A DNA stretch of 64,000 nucleotides from Diplolepis rosae (taxonomy: Eukaryota > Arthropoda > Insecta > Hymenoptera > Diplolepididae). The position numbers and the translations under genes are program-made. Below, piece after piece: positions 1-11,760 of this stretch. The DNA lies in the NCBI GenBank assembly GCA_030998225.1, contig JAPYXD010000719.1:372001-436000 (forward strand). Reading direction: 5' to 3'. Each line of letters begins with the position of its first letter. Within the stretch, counting starts at the first letter, position 1. The notes under the pieces were generated by a model, which had not been told where the DNA came from, searched no databases, and worked only from the letters and a program-made list of their open reading frames with translations.

Positions 1-783
1 CATATGTTTAAAAATTAATATAATTACACAATTATTATAACTATGATTATTGATATATATAATATAATTATTAAATTACATTTAGTATACATTTTTATTA
101 TAACAACGTATGAAGTTTAGTGGAACTAAATTTTCAAATGTACATTAAAAAATTGCATTATTATTAAGAAGTATCTTGTATAAAAACATTTAAAAGAAGG
201 TTCTTTTATTTTCTGCGTTTTATAGTTTCAAAATATGGATTTTACATTTGCGAATTCCAAATTATTATTCTGCCTGAGTAATTTATGTGATATTTCATAT
301 TTTATGTAATACACTTATCGATTTTTTTTGTTTAAATTTTCATAAGATCAATTTAATTTTAAGAATTTAAGTTTTAGAAATTAAAAATTTTTCATGTGTA
401 CCCAAGGCGCAGATTACTTTCATTCGTTCCTGCGTGAATAGATGTAGCTGTTGGAATAAATCTTGCGATTCACGGTTTACTCAACTCTCGATTGAAGCGT
501 AGAGTAGAATGAACGGAAAGCTCTACTATTTTTGTGATTTAATAAAAGATTGGTTTTTTATAGTTATACTACGAGTAATAATATATATATTTAAACATTT
601 TTAATGCACGCTTTCATACTTCACCCTACACTTCTGAATTTTACTCAACTTTGATTCATTTTCGAACATTTAATATATCACAAATAAATACAGTGATACT
701 AAATAACTTCTAACTTGTCCTTATGTCCCAAATTTGATCGGAAGTTGAGTAAAATTACTTTAAATATTTTTCTCCGTGTATGT
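1..783 (+). mobile_element. Non-autonomous TA/CACGG-end element, copy 1 (left end outside window)
   Basis: Positions 25-370 match 6585-6955, and 370-783 match 25320-25722, all in direct orientation. The right end reads TTTCTCCGTG followed by TA, as in the 25-kb copy. This suggests a TA-targeting element with CACGGAGAAA termini. No coding potential is visible. The three copies in the window cover different parts of one consensus of about 1.1 kb. Confidence 0.6.
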
Positions 784-819
784 AAAGGCCTTTTGCATGA
801 GCATGTGCAGCAAAGAATA

Positions 820-1045
820 TCTAAACTTTTTATTAAAATAAGGAACTACCTAGGGCCTGACCAAAATCCACAAATAGGGCCCGACTAGAAGGAACTAGTT
901 TTTCTAGAAACCAAACAGGGTGAACCTTATCAACGCCTCGCCGGGGACCGCCTAGAACTTCCTAGTCTACTTTTTCTAGCGAGGGCCTAACCGTAGCCCT
1001 ACCTTAAATGAGGACAAATCTGGCGATTTCTGCACGGGGATTAAG
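820..1045. repeat. CTAG/GGGCC-rich interspersed repeat
   Basis: This is a GC-richer island with repeated GGGCC, CCTAG and ACTAG words. Islands of similar wording occur at 3290-3540, 15200-15480 and, as a regular array, at 26640-27142. I recognise no coding sequence. The relationship between the islands is by word similarity only. Confidence 0.3.
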
Positions 1046-1184
1046 TGAAACAGGAAATTCAATTTACTTAAGGCTCTATCGGCCTTAAGGAATACATTCT
1101 GATCATGACACTCGCGCTTCGCGCTCGATTTTTTGTATGCATTTTTGTAACTTTTTAATAAATTACATGATTATTGATAAATTT
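1046..1184. other. AT-rich, nothing recognised
   Basis: Short AT-rich stretch between the CTAG-rich island and the tandem array. No ORF, structure or repeat was identified. Confidence 0.4.
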
Positions 1185-1900
1185 ATTTTCTTCCAAATCT
1201 TTTAAAAAGGAAAAACAATCGTAGACTTTATTTAAGGAAATGATTTTGCAGAACAACGCTTATTTCGTATCACATATTTTGGTGAAAAAAATCGAATTTA
1301 TTTAATATTAAAAATCAAAACATAAAATATACATCCTGTCGAGAAACTTATCGATAAGAATGTGTAGACCTTATTCAGCCAAACAATTTTCATCTCAAAG
1401 TTTTTTTTGAATCTCACATATTTTGTCTAAAAAATGGAATTTTTGAATTTTAATCGTATTTTTTGGAATTGAAACGAAAAATATATGTTTTATCAGAAAC
1501 TGTGTGAGACAAAACTTGTAGATCTTTTTGAAACTAACAACTTTGTATTCTTACGTTTTTTCCTTATTTTACATATTATTGTTAAAAAATTGAATTTTGG
1601 ATTTTCAATAGTTTTTTTTTTAATAAAAAAGAAAAATATGCATCTTATGAAAAAATGTTACAATTCAAATTTGTAGGACTTTATTTATTCAATAATATTG
1701 TATCATAACGTTTTTTCGTATCTCGTATAATTTAACTGGAAAATGGAATTTTGATATTTACTTTTTTCGAATTTGAATATGCTGTAATATTTCTAATTTT
1801 GATTTAATCAAAAAATGTTATCAGGATAATTGTTAGAGATTTATGAGCACTATCTAAAACCAGTATTGAAATTTTTGATTTTTTCAAAAAATTATTTTCA
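1185..1900 (+). repeat. Degenerate tandem array, about 5 units of ~150 bp
   Basis: A recurring pattern runs through the region: a GTAGA-type word, then TTTATT, then an AACGTTTTTTCGTATCTC-like stretch, then AAAATGGAATTTT. The anchor words lie at about 1221, 1363, 1518, 1673 and 1832, giving spacings of 142, 155, 155 and 159. The array runs into a segment with an ACAG microsatellite at 2047-2072. The small ORFs inside change frame from unit to unit and are not credible genes. Confidence 0.55.
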
Positions 1901-2046
1901 AAAACACAAAAGTGGTGCTCAACCCCTCAATTTTGATTGGATGTGGCTGGTTAACGAACTTGTCCTTACTTTTTCGGCTCCGATAAAGTGTACCAAAGCT
2001 CAATTCAATCTGATAATTCTATCGAGAGTTATGCCGCACACGACCT

Positions 2047-2072
2047 ACAGACAGACAGACAGACAGACAGAC
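2047..2072 (+). repeat. (ACAG)n microsatellite
   Basis: Six or so tandem ACAG units. They sit inside a 96-codon ORF (1830-2120) that looks like repeat-derived sequence rather than a gene. Confidence 0.85.
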
Positions 2073-2228
2073 ACTTTCGTAAAAACCATTTTTTCTGACT
2101 CAGGGGGTCTCAAAACGTAAAGATTTGATGAAAATTTCGAAAGTCATTTTTCACATAAAACCAATACCTCCTCATCCATGATGAGAATGTAAAAATGGGT
2201 AGCCACGACTAATACTTTCTCTCAGTGT

Positions 2229-3235
2229 AGTACATCATTAGTTGGAATTTCTTATTGCGAACTTGAATACATATTTTCGTTATGAGATAATTTTCTTGAT
2301 TTAAAAGTTTCATCATATTTTTGGAACTGAAAAAACTCAAATTTTTCAGATTCTCAACATACGTTGATTTTACTCTTAAAAAAAAATTAAAGGAATCATA
2401 ACGTGTATGAGGTATCACTAATATACAATAATAAAAATTTATTAATACTTCTAAAATGTATATAAAGCTTTTTATTATGAAATTTTCTTTAATTCAAAAA
2501 TTTGATCTGTTTCTTTCAAAAATATTTTATTTTATAGAAAATCGATTTAATGATTAAAAATCTTAAAAATTTTAACCAGAGTCATAAATTGGCATAAAAT
2601 TAAAAAATTCCCGATTACACGGGACCCAAACACTTTTTACACGGCCCTGCACTAGTTGCAGGTTATAAGAGCTATTTTCTTTCTTGTATTCCAAGCGTGC
2701 GCAGCCGAGAGGCTTAGTCGTTAGGTTAGTAATGCGTTAATTATAAGTAGAGAGGGTTCGAATCCGCAGCGGTAAGAATAATTTTTAGTACTGCCCAAAC
2801 GAGCGTTTGTGTAGTGTAGAAGGGGCTGTGTGTTTGTAGGTAAGTGCGTATATAAAAATAGTAAGTTAGTGTCTACTTGAAAGTAAATAAAGTTTTGAAA
2901 TCTGCTAAGAATATTCATCGCTTCAATTACTGCTCTTATTTGATTTACCTATATTCCTGCAGCTCACTTAACTTCAGAAATGGCACTTGGGTCCTTTACG
3001 AATTACGGAAAGTAAGATAAATAGTAGTCAAACCTACTGAGATTTTTTTTCGGTGTAAGTGTAACGAAAAAGTACTGTCAATTTACTCAGAAAAAATTTC
3101 CTAGCTTGAAAACAGATTTTTTACTGCGAAAACAGTAAACTTAATCTTCCAAGCGGATACCTCTCCGTTGCCGTTAAAAACGGCAAATATTAGAGTCTTA
3201 ACTCGAATTTTCCCTCTACTTTTTCTCTCAGTGTG
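2229..3235 (+). mobile_element. SINE-containing ~1-kb repeat, copy A
   Basis: The segment matches 15855-16540 (copy C), and it matches copy B at 3765-4449 plus 9184-9390. It holds a tRNA-like module near 2697-2772 and a 3' part ending AATAAAG then TTTTGAAATCTGC. After that comes a module beginning TAGTCAAACC and ending CTCTCAGTG. Because copy B has the same arrangement apart from a later insertion, these modules travelled as one unit. Confidence 0.65.
2697..2772 (+). ncRNA. tRNA-derived SINE head (Pol III promoter), copy A
   Basis: The B box GGTTCGAATCC at 2755-2765 is a perfect match to the tRNA/Pol III consensus. A box-A-like AGCCGAGAGGCTTAG lies about 45 bp upstream. The cloverleaf is not complete, so this is a SINE head and not a tRNA gene. 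Copies with the same head lie at 4117-4193 and 16323-16399. Confidence 0.65.
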
Positions 3236-3289
3236 GAAAATCCTTTTTATTTATTATTTTTTCAGTGAGATACCTGAACAAAATTGGCC

Positions 3290-3540
3290 ACGTTACTCTG
3301 CTGATATATGCCCTTAAATACAATGCGGAGGTCCAATAGGGCCCTAATGGTGTCCTTTTTTCTAGGTGGGGTAGTGTAAGGGCTGACCTTACTAAGCCCC
3401 TACTAGAAAGTATAGTGGGGCCCACCTCGACAAAAGCGTTACGTTACCGACGGGGCACTGACTAGTTTTCCACGCTAGATCCCGACTAGAAATAGGGAAA
3501 ACTCGTCAGGGCCACACTAGGCCCCTATCGAAATTTCTAC
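3290..3540. repeat. CTAG/GGGCC-rich interspersed repeat
   Basis: Similar in wording to 820-1045, with repeated GGGCCC, CCCCTACTAGA and GACTAG. It ends at a TCTACACGGG boundary. No function is recognised. Confidence 0.3.
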
Positions 3541-3660
3541 ACGGGATGTAGGTTAGGTAAAAGTTGAGGTTCGAATCCTGTCAACGTAAGATTAATTTCA
3601 ACAGCGGTAATATATTATGTTCAGCGATGTGTAGTGATAATTTATAATAGTATAATTTCC
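3541..3660 (+). mobile_element. Fragment of a second tRNA-derived SINE type
   Basis: The B box GGTTCGAATCC lies at 3568-3578, followed by TGTC.ACGTAAGATTAATTTC, which matches the better copy at 33600-33790. The A-box half is missing here. It is joined directly to the 3' part of the ~1-kb repeat (copy B). Confidence 0.55.
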
Positions 3661-3764
3661 CATGCGGAAAAATCGGTGTACTGCCAATCCTTAAAACCGG
3701 CGCGGTACCGTTTCGGTTGTAACCCGTGAGTAATGCCAGTGCTGCCGAATAGCACCGTGCCAAG

Positions 3765-4449
3765 CGTTTTTTCAGATTCTGAACATACGTTGATTTTACT
3801 CTTGAAAACAAAAATGAAAGGAATCATAACCTGCATAAAGTATCACTAATATACAATAATAAAAGTTAATAATTCTAAAATGTATATAAATCTTTTTATT
3901 ATGCAATGTTCTTTAATTCAAAAATTTGATCGATTTCTTTCAAAAATATTTTATTCTATAGAAAATCGATTTAATAATTAAAAATCTTAAAAATTTTAAT
4001 CAGAATCATAAATCAGGATAAAATCTAAAAATTCCCGATTACAGGGGGCCTATACACTTCTTACACGGCCCTGCAGTAGTTGAAGGTTATAAGCGCAATT
4101 TTCTTTCTTGTATTCCAAGCGTGCGCAGCCGAGAGGCTTAGTCGTTAGGTTAGTAATGCGTTAATCATAAGTAGAGAGGGTTCGATCCCGCAGCGTTAAG
4201 AATAATTTTTAATACTACCTATACGAGCGTTTGTGTAGTGTAGAGGGGAATGTGTGTTTGTAGGTAAGTTTGTATATATAAATAGTAAGTTAGAGTCTGA
4301 TTGAAAGTAAATAAAGTTTTGAAATCTGCTAAGAATATTCATCGATTCAACTACTGCTCTTATTTGATTTACCTATATTCCTGCAGTTCACTGAACTTCA
4401 AAAATGACACTGAGGCCTTTACGAACTACGGAAAGTAAGTTAAAAAGTA
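3765..4449 (+). mobile_element. SINE-containing ~1-kb repeat, copy B (left part)
   Basis: This part matches 2337-3022 of copy A, including a tRNA-like head at 4117-4193 with B box GGTTCGATCCC. It stops at 4449 and resumes at 9184, where a 4.7-kb element has inserted at a TA. The uninterrupted copy A proves the pre-insertion sequence. Confidence 0.7.
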
Positions 4450-5207
4450 TCACGAAAAAAATTGAAATGTCTGCTACTGCTAACTGCAGTTAGCTGTCGA
4501 CTAGTTAATTGTGATTGATAAAAAGTTTGCTGAGAGAGTTAACAGTTTGCTGGGGCAGTTAAAAAATGTTAGCTGCAATCGAAGTTGAAAATTTGCATTG
4601 GACTCCTTAGCGTATTAAGAGTTGTAGCTAATCATTTGGTTGTTGCTGCTAAAACAGTTTACTCTCCTAGAAAATCTCAAAATTCGTACTCGTAGCTTTT
4701 AAAATTTTGCGCTGATATGTAAGAAGTTAGCAGCGGTTGCTAACGGCTGCTTAGACATCCCGCGTTTTCTGTGCTGCTCATGCGCACAAAGCGCGACTAG
4801 TCAGATATTCTGCTGTAAATGGTAAGTTGTACAACTGTCGCGTTGTTTAAAATTTAATTTATAAATAATTCGACGATTCGCGTTAATTTATAATGCAAAT
4901 GACTGATTTGTAACTGATCTCTGAAGATTGTATTGTAGGTTTTGTAATAGGTTCTTTATTGTGCTATTTATTATCTTCTTACTGAGGTTATCTCAATTCT
5001 AAGTGTTGTATACTTGTACAATTTTTGAAAACATTATATTGGACTGGCAAGTAAGTCCCTACTGTTCCCGGTAATGTTTCTACTTGTAGCTATAAGTTTG
5101 GTTATCAAAGCAGCTCACGTTTTATTCTTATTCTTGAAAAATTATGCTGTGATTAAGGTTAGAACTGAATCAGTTTTTTTTTCGTTTTTAATTTTGCAGG
5201 TTATGAT

Positions 5208-5327
5208 ATGTCGCAAGAAATTAGTTGTTTTGATATAACTTGCCAGCAGACTTTTGTGAGTATAGAAGGGTTACGAGATCATTTTTTTCTTAAGCACCCA
5301 GGTGTAACTGTATTTAAATGTAGGTTT
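5208..5327 (+). CDS. C2H2 zinc-finger first coding exon (fragment)
   Basis: The ATG at 5208 opens a 40-codon reading frame encoding one C2H2 finger. Two Cys spaced C-x4-C are followed, 12 residues on, by H-x4-H, in the arrangement usual for a single N-terminal finger. The exon is framed by a pyrimidine-rich 3' splice site ending GCAG at 5199 and a GTAAGT donor at 5328. A further GTAAGT near 4821 could end an upstream non-coding exon. No downstream exon with a transposase or other domain can be found, because the element interior is lost or replaced. It is probably a DNA-binding exon belonging to the surrounding transposon; a captured host exon is the alternative. Confidence 0.5.
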
Positions 5328-6214
5328 GTAAGTTCAAAATCAATGATTTTGAGTGCTACCTCTATTTGCAGCAATTGCTAATAAAATTAACTAGTACTTC
5401 AAACGCTGTTAGGACAGGAAGATAACACGACCGATAGGCTACTGCTCACAATCGTTGCTACCAGTGCTAACGTAAATTAGCTGGCATCGCTAAAGTACTG
5501 TAGCAAATAGACGTTAGTATTAGCAGCTAAGAGATTCGCTGTCCGTATATCAAGTACACTGAGAAAAAAGAATATTTGAGTCAAAGAATATTTCTTTGAT
5601 TCAAATAAATGGTTGAGCTGGATGGTGACAAATAAATATTTTTTTAGATCAAAGAAATATTTTTATTGTCTTTAAAAAATGAATAATTAAAGCAAAAAAA
5701 TGTTTTTCTAGTACTATTAAATATACATTAGATTGAATAAATATGCTATTAACATTGTGTAGCAATTATTTGATAAGAGAAGTAAATTCTTTGATGTAAA
5801 ATGATGTGATGCATGTTCAAAGAAACAATACATTAATTCAAAAAAATTTGCATTGGTTCAAGTAAATTTGTTTTCCATTCCAATATATGATTCCTTGTTT
5901 GTAATGAGCGTATTGTAAATTGAGAGAAATATTTCTTTGAAATGAGGAGATAATTTTTGGTAGGATTAAATAATTATTTGCTCCGAAGATGTGATTTACT
6001 GTTTAAAATGGTCAAGTAGTAAAGTGTATTGAGTAATAATGGATGCAAAGAACGATAATATTGCCTATGGTAAGTTAGAGATTTGTGTCAAAAAGATGTT
6101 ACTGATATGAATAAACGTGTTTTGAAATTTAAAAAATATTTATTAAATTTAAAGTAATATAAACTTCATGAATTGTAAGGAGTTAAGTAAAACGTTGTCA
6201 TGGTTCTCTTAAAT

Positions 6215-6960
6215 AACAAAAAAATTCTTACCTCGAACCTAGCATTAGTCATCCGATACATACATATATAAATATCATACAATTACATTCACACCATTCA
6301 GTCGCAGCCAATCATATTTTCTATCACAAATACACTTAAATATACAACTTCGCAAATATAAACCCAATAACTAAAAAACTTATATATAGGACGATACGCT
6401 TTCGTCGAATCACGCTCACGCTCGCTTACAATCCTGAGACATAAAATTTGGAACTTTCTTATATAGTGACTGCAAGAGTTATTCAGAGCTTGTGAGAGAA
6501 ATGTGTCGTGACTAGAGCTTTTGAGCCTCATTCAAGGAAAAATAAATCAACTCGTTTTATTAATTAATCATAAAATATTTTTTTAAATTATTATAATTAT
6601 GATTATTGATAAATATATAATATAATTATTAATTAATATTTAGTATACATTTTTATTATAACTATACGTATGAAGTTTAATGAAACTAAATTTTAAAATA
6701 TATATTCAAAAATTTCATTAATATAATAAAGAATCTTGTGTAAAAACATTTAAAAGGAAATTCTTCTATTTTCTGTGTTGTATATTTTCAAAATATAAAT
6801 TATACAATTGTGAATTCTAAATTATTATTGTACCTAAGAAATTTACGCGAAATCTAAATCTTGTGTAGATATTTTAGATTTTATGTTATAAATTTATCAA
6901 GACATTTGCTGTTTAAATTTTTGTAAAATCAATTTAATTTAAAAAACCTAAGTGAAAAAT
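6215..6960 (+). mobile_element. CACGG-end element, copy 2 (right end missing)
   Basis: Positions 6215-6485 match 24998-25275, and 6585-6955 match 25-370 of the window. The right part present in the other copies is absent. It lies inside the nested element 5557-9122, giving at least four levels of insertion at this locus. Confidence 0.6.
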
Positions 6961-7147
6961 AAAGAAGTAATTATAAATGAATTAAATTTTAAATGATATA
7001 TTTGATATTGTGAATCAAAACGAATATTTCCTTTGGAGAGACTGATAAATCTTCAACCCTATGAAATATATTCCACATTTGAAAGTATGTATATGTATGT
7101 TCATATCAACTATGAAAAACAGTTGAATAGAAAAAAATGTATACCAT

Positions 7148-7905
7148 GGTGGGACGCACGAAGGAATAATAAGGAGACCAAACTGCCATGGGAAACTTTT
7201 CCGAATCTGGCAGGAGCAACGGCACGGTAAGTGCCCGGCTTGTAAGTTGGAAGTAGTGAAAAGGAGTGCGCAAGTGCCCAGTTGTCCTCTTCTTACTCAC
7301 GGGAAAATGTGCGAGTGAGACAAACTTGTCAAATTAATCTAAGCCAGAGAGGTTATGCAACCCGGTACGCGACACGACATAGCTAAGAAAAAAATTTATT
7401 ATATTAAATGCATTATATTATATTACATGCGATCTTCAAAATCTTGAAAATTTCTCGGATTAAATTCCCTCACCTTTAAAGGAAAAAACTATTCAACATT
7501 ATTTAACACACCATTTACGAAGTAATAACAAATACCATAATTTCAATTTCAATATTTACAATCTGATATTCGATATATACTTACCACTTTTATAATGCAC
7601 TCCTTTAGCTTTATAGAAGTCCTGAGATAATATATATATTTTTTTTAAACTAAATTGAAATTGAACAAATATCTGCCGCTTGCAAATGATTAAAAAATCG
7701 ATCAACATAACCACTCTGGCTTAGATCAATTTGACAGATTCGTCTCACTCGCACATTTTCTCATGAGTAAGAAGAGGACAACTGCGCAATTGCGCACTCC
7801 TTTCCACTACTTCCAACTTACAAGCCGGGCACTTACCGTGCCGTTGCTCCTGCCAAGTCACTTACATGGAGATAGGTCTCCTTATTATTCCTTCGTGGTG
7901 GGACG
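7148..7905. repeat. Long inverted repeat, ~200-bp arms around a ~355-bp centre
   Basis: The left arm is at about 7148-7352 and the right arm at 7708-7905. They are reverse complements with few mismatches, for example GTAAGTGCCCGGCTTGTAAG on the left and its complement on the right. Short ORFs of matching sequence appear on opposite strands in the two arms, as expected of a palindrome. A transcript would fold into a long hairpin. No gene is recognised in the arms. Confidence 0.75.
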
Positions 7906-9183
7906 AATATTTGTTTGGAATGACACATTTCAAGTTGATAATGAGAGCGAATGTTTCTTAGAACGAGAATGATAAATTTTCAATTCTATCGAAAATATAT
8001 GTTTCAAGTTTAAAAAACATGTAATCATAACAACTATGCCAAACGTTTAAATGGAATGAATAAATTTTTTAAACGAAAAATACCACAGATTTTTCAAAAA
8101 AATACTTCTTTCTTTTAAAAAAATGATTTGTTTGGTCTAAATTATTCCATATTCATAATGCAGGCGAATATTTCCTAGGAGGAATCCAATAAACATTTAA
8201 TTATATGAAATATGTTTCAAGTTTAAAAAATATGTTATCATAACAAATATGGCAAACCTTTAAATTAAATAAACAAATTTTTTAAACGAAAAATACCTAC
8301 AGTTTTTTCAAAAAAATATTTCTTTTAAAAAATTGGTTTTTTTGGTTTAAATTATTTTATATTGATAATGTAGGCGGATATTTCCTAGGAGAAATCTAAT
8401 AAAGATTTAATTCTGCAAAATATGTTGCAAGTTTAAAAAGATTGACAATTGTAACAATGATGCCAAACATTTATGTAAAAGAAATTATTTATTTTAACTG
8501 AACGTACTTGCAGTCATTTCAACAAAATATCATTTTCTTTGAAATAAATGTTCTTTTTTGAATGAATTCTTCCATTCTACTGTTCACAAAAAACATTTCT
8601 TTCAACTAAAGAAATAAATATTAATGTAAACAAAATATTTTATTCATATGAAGAAACGTTACATTGATATACATGTATCAACTCTTTGAATCGACTAAAT
8701 ATCTTCCTAAATTAATTAATGAATGCCTCAATTAAATTAATATTTCCTAGATTCAACTAAACCTTAAGCTTGATTCATCCATGGATAAATTATTTGATTC
8801 AAATGCGTCTTGTTGAATTCAAAAAATGGGACTTATTGAATCAAATAAATATTTCTTTGAGTGCGAAAACAAGATTCAAATAAACTAGGTACTTAGTTTC
8901 AAAGACATGATTTGGTTGAGTTAATTCGCTCACATTCATAAGCAAAGAAATATTTCTTTGTATTGAAGAAATGCCTATCAAATAAATTATTTCTTTGAAT
9001 CAAAGCACGCGTTTTGTGCTTCTAAAAAATATTTAATTGAATTAGGTAACGAATTGTTTGATATAAAAAAATGGAATCAATTAAATACATTTCTTTGGAT
9101 CTAAGAATCTTTTTTCTCAGTGTAACTTTCTTAGCTGTGGTAGCGAATATTTAGCTAATGCAGCTAATTATTTTTTTCCCTGA

Positions 9184-9390
9184 TAGTCAAACCTACTGAG
9201 ATTTTTTTTCTGTGTACGTGTAACGAAAAATTTTGGTCAATTTACTCAGAAAAAATTTTTTAGCTTGAAAACAGATTTTCTACTGTGAAAACAGTAAACT
9301 TACCCTTCCAAGCGAATATCCCTCCGTTGCCGTTTAAAATGGTAAATATTAGAGTCTTAACTCGAACTTTCCCTGTACTTTTTATCTTAG
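9184..9390 (+). mobile_element. SINE-containing repeat, copy B (right part)
   Basis: Continues copy B after the 4450-9183 insertion and matches 3023-3234 of copy A. Confidence 0.7.
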
Positions 9391-10069
9391 TACAATACAG
9401 ATTTTCTGTACATTTTCCAGTACCACCCCAGTACTAAAAGACAACTCCCAGCCGAGTGACATTTTGTACTAGTGCCAGCACCGCATCAGCACTGAAGGTC
9501 AGCGCTGATGGTCAGCACTATGCCGGTGTTACCTTTCGAAGTTTTGCCAGCACCGCGACAGACTTCATGAGGATCTACTGCCAGCACTATGCCAGCGCTG
9601 GAAGTCCGCTGGCAGTGCTGGCGCGGTGCTGCGCCGGTTGTAAATTTCCGCCTGGGTTGTAATAAAAATCAATAAAAAAATTTATAAAAAAGAGACAGGT
9701 TGCGAAAATAATTTTTTTTTCTTGTTGCCTTTTATAGTCGATAAAAATTTCATTGACTGGCATTGAAGTTTTCATGCACGAGTGCTGTGCGAGCTCTATC
9801 TTCCTATATTCAGAATTTCATATAAAATCTTAGAAACATCCAATCTTTGAATTTGATTTCCTCAAATGATTCATAGGAAATTATACATTTTGCTTACTCA
9901 GAATTTTTATGGACTTTCTACTGAATACTTTTGGAAAGTTCTATACTTTTTTCAGGATTGTTGATCTAATTGTATAAGAACGTTACTTCTAGTTTTAAGT
10001 AACTTTTAAACGTATCTGAAAGTCGAGCACTCTGCCATGTAAATTTCCCAGTACTTATTTTTTCCGTGT
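9391..10069 (+). repeat. Mosaic repeat: CAGCAC-rich island, shared ~150-300 bp unit, CCGTGTA end
   Basis: Positions 9456-9660 are GC-rich with repeated GCCAGCAC and CAGCGCTG. Positions 9663-9960 match 33805-33975 and in part 20980-21060 (GACAGGTTGCGAAAATAATT and TCCATAAAAATTTCATT words). Positions 10040-10069 (AGTACTTATTTTTTCCGTGTA) match, inverted, the start of the repeat at 32974. The open reading frames here are incidental. Confidence 0.5.
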
Positions 10070-10272
10070 AGGGAATAACTGAGGCTTCACAGTTGGAGCA
10101 AAGTTGCCAAATAGAAATATTTGAAACATTCTTAGATCGTAACTGGGATAAATATATAATTTATGGTTTTTATAAAAAGTAAAGCGGGTATTCCCACTGG
10201 TACGCAGATATCTACGCTTGCAATCTATATGTAGCAGAAACTCAATGGATAAAAGATTCTACTACAGATATA

Positions 10273-11760
10273 CACGGAAAAAAATTAATTATTATTTCAA
10301 TAAAATACATAAGAAGCGAATTAGTCAAAGAAGTAAAATATTTGATTTACGTATCATATTTACTAAAATGACTGTGTATTCCCTTTGCATTAAGTCTATC
10401 GTAATACTGCAATTAGCTTTATTTTGTATATTACTAATTGACAGAAATGATTATTTGCTTAAATTATTCAAATTCATAATATCATTCAATGGCACATAGA
10501 ATTTACTTAGAATAGTGCAATTTATTCATAATACAGCCATCCGTCTATTTAAACCAGCTACGTGTATATGTCCAGCTTTAGTATATTGATATCGTTGGAT
10601 CAAGTATTGTCTAAACTCTAAATGCCTATAATGAAATAGGCAACATCGTAAATTGAAAATGTCGGACGAAATGAAAGTGACATGTACCCTGACTACAATC
10701 TAACCTTTTCATTTTAAAATGTTTGAACTGAAGATATTTATTGTATTATTTTCTAAGTTCTTGTGAACATAAAAATTAATTTGAAGTTTATAATATTATC
10801 CGAGAATAATAACGACACTCATCCAGAATTTTAATAATTTAAATAATAGGCGGTGTATTGGTTCGAGAGAGGGGCTTTTTGGTTTTAACAGGTATGCCTA
10901 GACCCGTCCTAGGAGAGTCCTGTACAACGTCTATAAAAGATTTTGCCATTTTTCCTCCTCACCAAAAAAAAAAAAAAAAATTATTTCTATATTTCTGATC
11001 TAAAAAAAAATCGTTACCTAGACTAGTTACAACGAAAACCTCACAATAATGAATTTCACTTCCTATAATAATCTCTCTTAATTATTTTTTTTTCTAATTG
11101 CTGATCACAGTAGTTTATTTCTTCCTATACAATATCTATAAAAAAAAATTAATTAACATTAAAAGAATCAAAAATTAAAATTTTTGGAACTAATTATCTA
11201 AAAAGCTGTATTTCTTTAACATTTAAAATAATGACGTTGATTTTTTCAACTCTAATAACTAAAATGAACATAAATCAAACCAATAACATAATTTATAATA
11301 TCAACAAACAAAACGAATCTAAAATTTAAATAATTTTAAGAGGAAGCTTTTGATATACTTCAAAATCAATACTTATAGTTCTGATTGAATAAGCTTATTA
11401 GTCAGCATTTATTTATCATAAATGTTTTACAATAACGAATTATTTTTAATGATACCTAACCTATATGTATGTTTACACATTTCCGTATTGATCTTCCTTA
11501 ACCTTATTTCTACTATGTCATTACAATTACAAAACCCGCACAGTTAAATTCCAGATTTTCACATCTTTATTTCAGCTATATATTATATCTCTGATTTGAA
11601 TACTTCGAAATGTGCTCGGTCGATAATAATAGTCAGAACAAGTAATACTAAAACATCACCGCTTTCACTATATTCTCAATATCCTTTGTTTGTTTTTGAG
11701 GATATTAACGGTGAAATCAGGGATAAATATCGTTTGTTCAACTATTAATTTTTTTCCATG
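10273..11760 (+). mobile_element. Candidate TA-flanked non-autonomous element, CACGGAAAAAAATTAAT ends
   Basis: The left end CACGGAAAAAAATTAATTATT at 10273 and the inverted right end (CATGGAAAAAAATTAATAG) match over about 17 of 18 bp. Both ends are bordered by TA. The interior is AT-rich. It holds a 17-A run (10964-10980) preceded by a short GC-richer stretch (10850-10960) that could be a small retroposed insert. A 93-codon ORF (10218-10499) is not similar to anything I know. Confidence 0.5.

Larger units (their letters stand above)
5557..9122 (+). mobile_element. Nested TA-flanked element with CACTGAGAAAA ends
   Basis: The terminal inverted repeat CACTGAGAAAAAAGA occurs at 5557 and, inverted, at the right end. 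Both ends are flanked by TA (5555-5556 and 9123-9124). The first and last ~450 bp are full of ATTTCTTTGA/TCAAAGAAAT words in both orientations, which could be subterminal protein-binding repeats. The interior carries a copy of the CACGG-end element (6215-6960) and a long inverted repeat (7148-7905). No transposase ORF is present, so it is non-autonomous. Confidence 0.75.
4450..9183 (+). mobile_element. TA-flanked DNA transposon split by a nested element
   Basis: The left end is TCACGAAAAAAATT, and the right end read inward is TCAGGGAAAAAAATAATT. Both are flanked by TA (4448-4449 and 9184-9185). Joining the flanks reproduces copy A of the SINE-containing repeat, so the borders are firm. The element's own sequence is 4450-5556 plus 9123-9183. 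It is rich in GCTAAC/TTAGC words and carries a C2H2 exon. No transposase is left, so the superfamily is not assigned beyond its use of TA targets. Confidence 0.75.

Noticed and set aside
2697..2772. tRNA gene
   Set aside because: Good B box but no complete cloverleaf, and several dispersed copies with SINE tails; a SINE head fits better.
9456..9662. 68-codon Ala/Ser/Cys-rich ORF
   Set aside because: Product of repeated GCCAGCAC words in an interspersed repeat.
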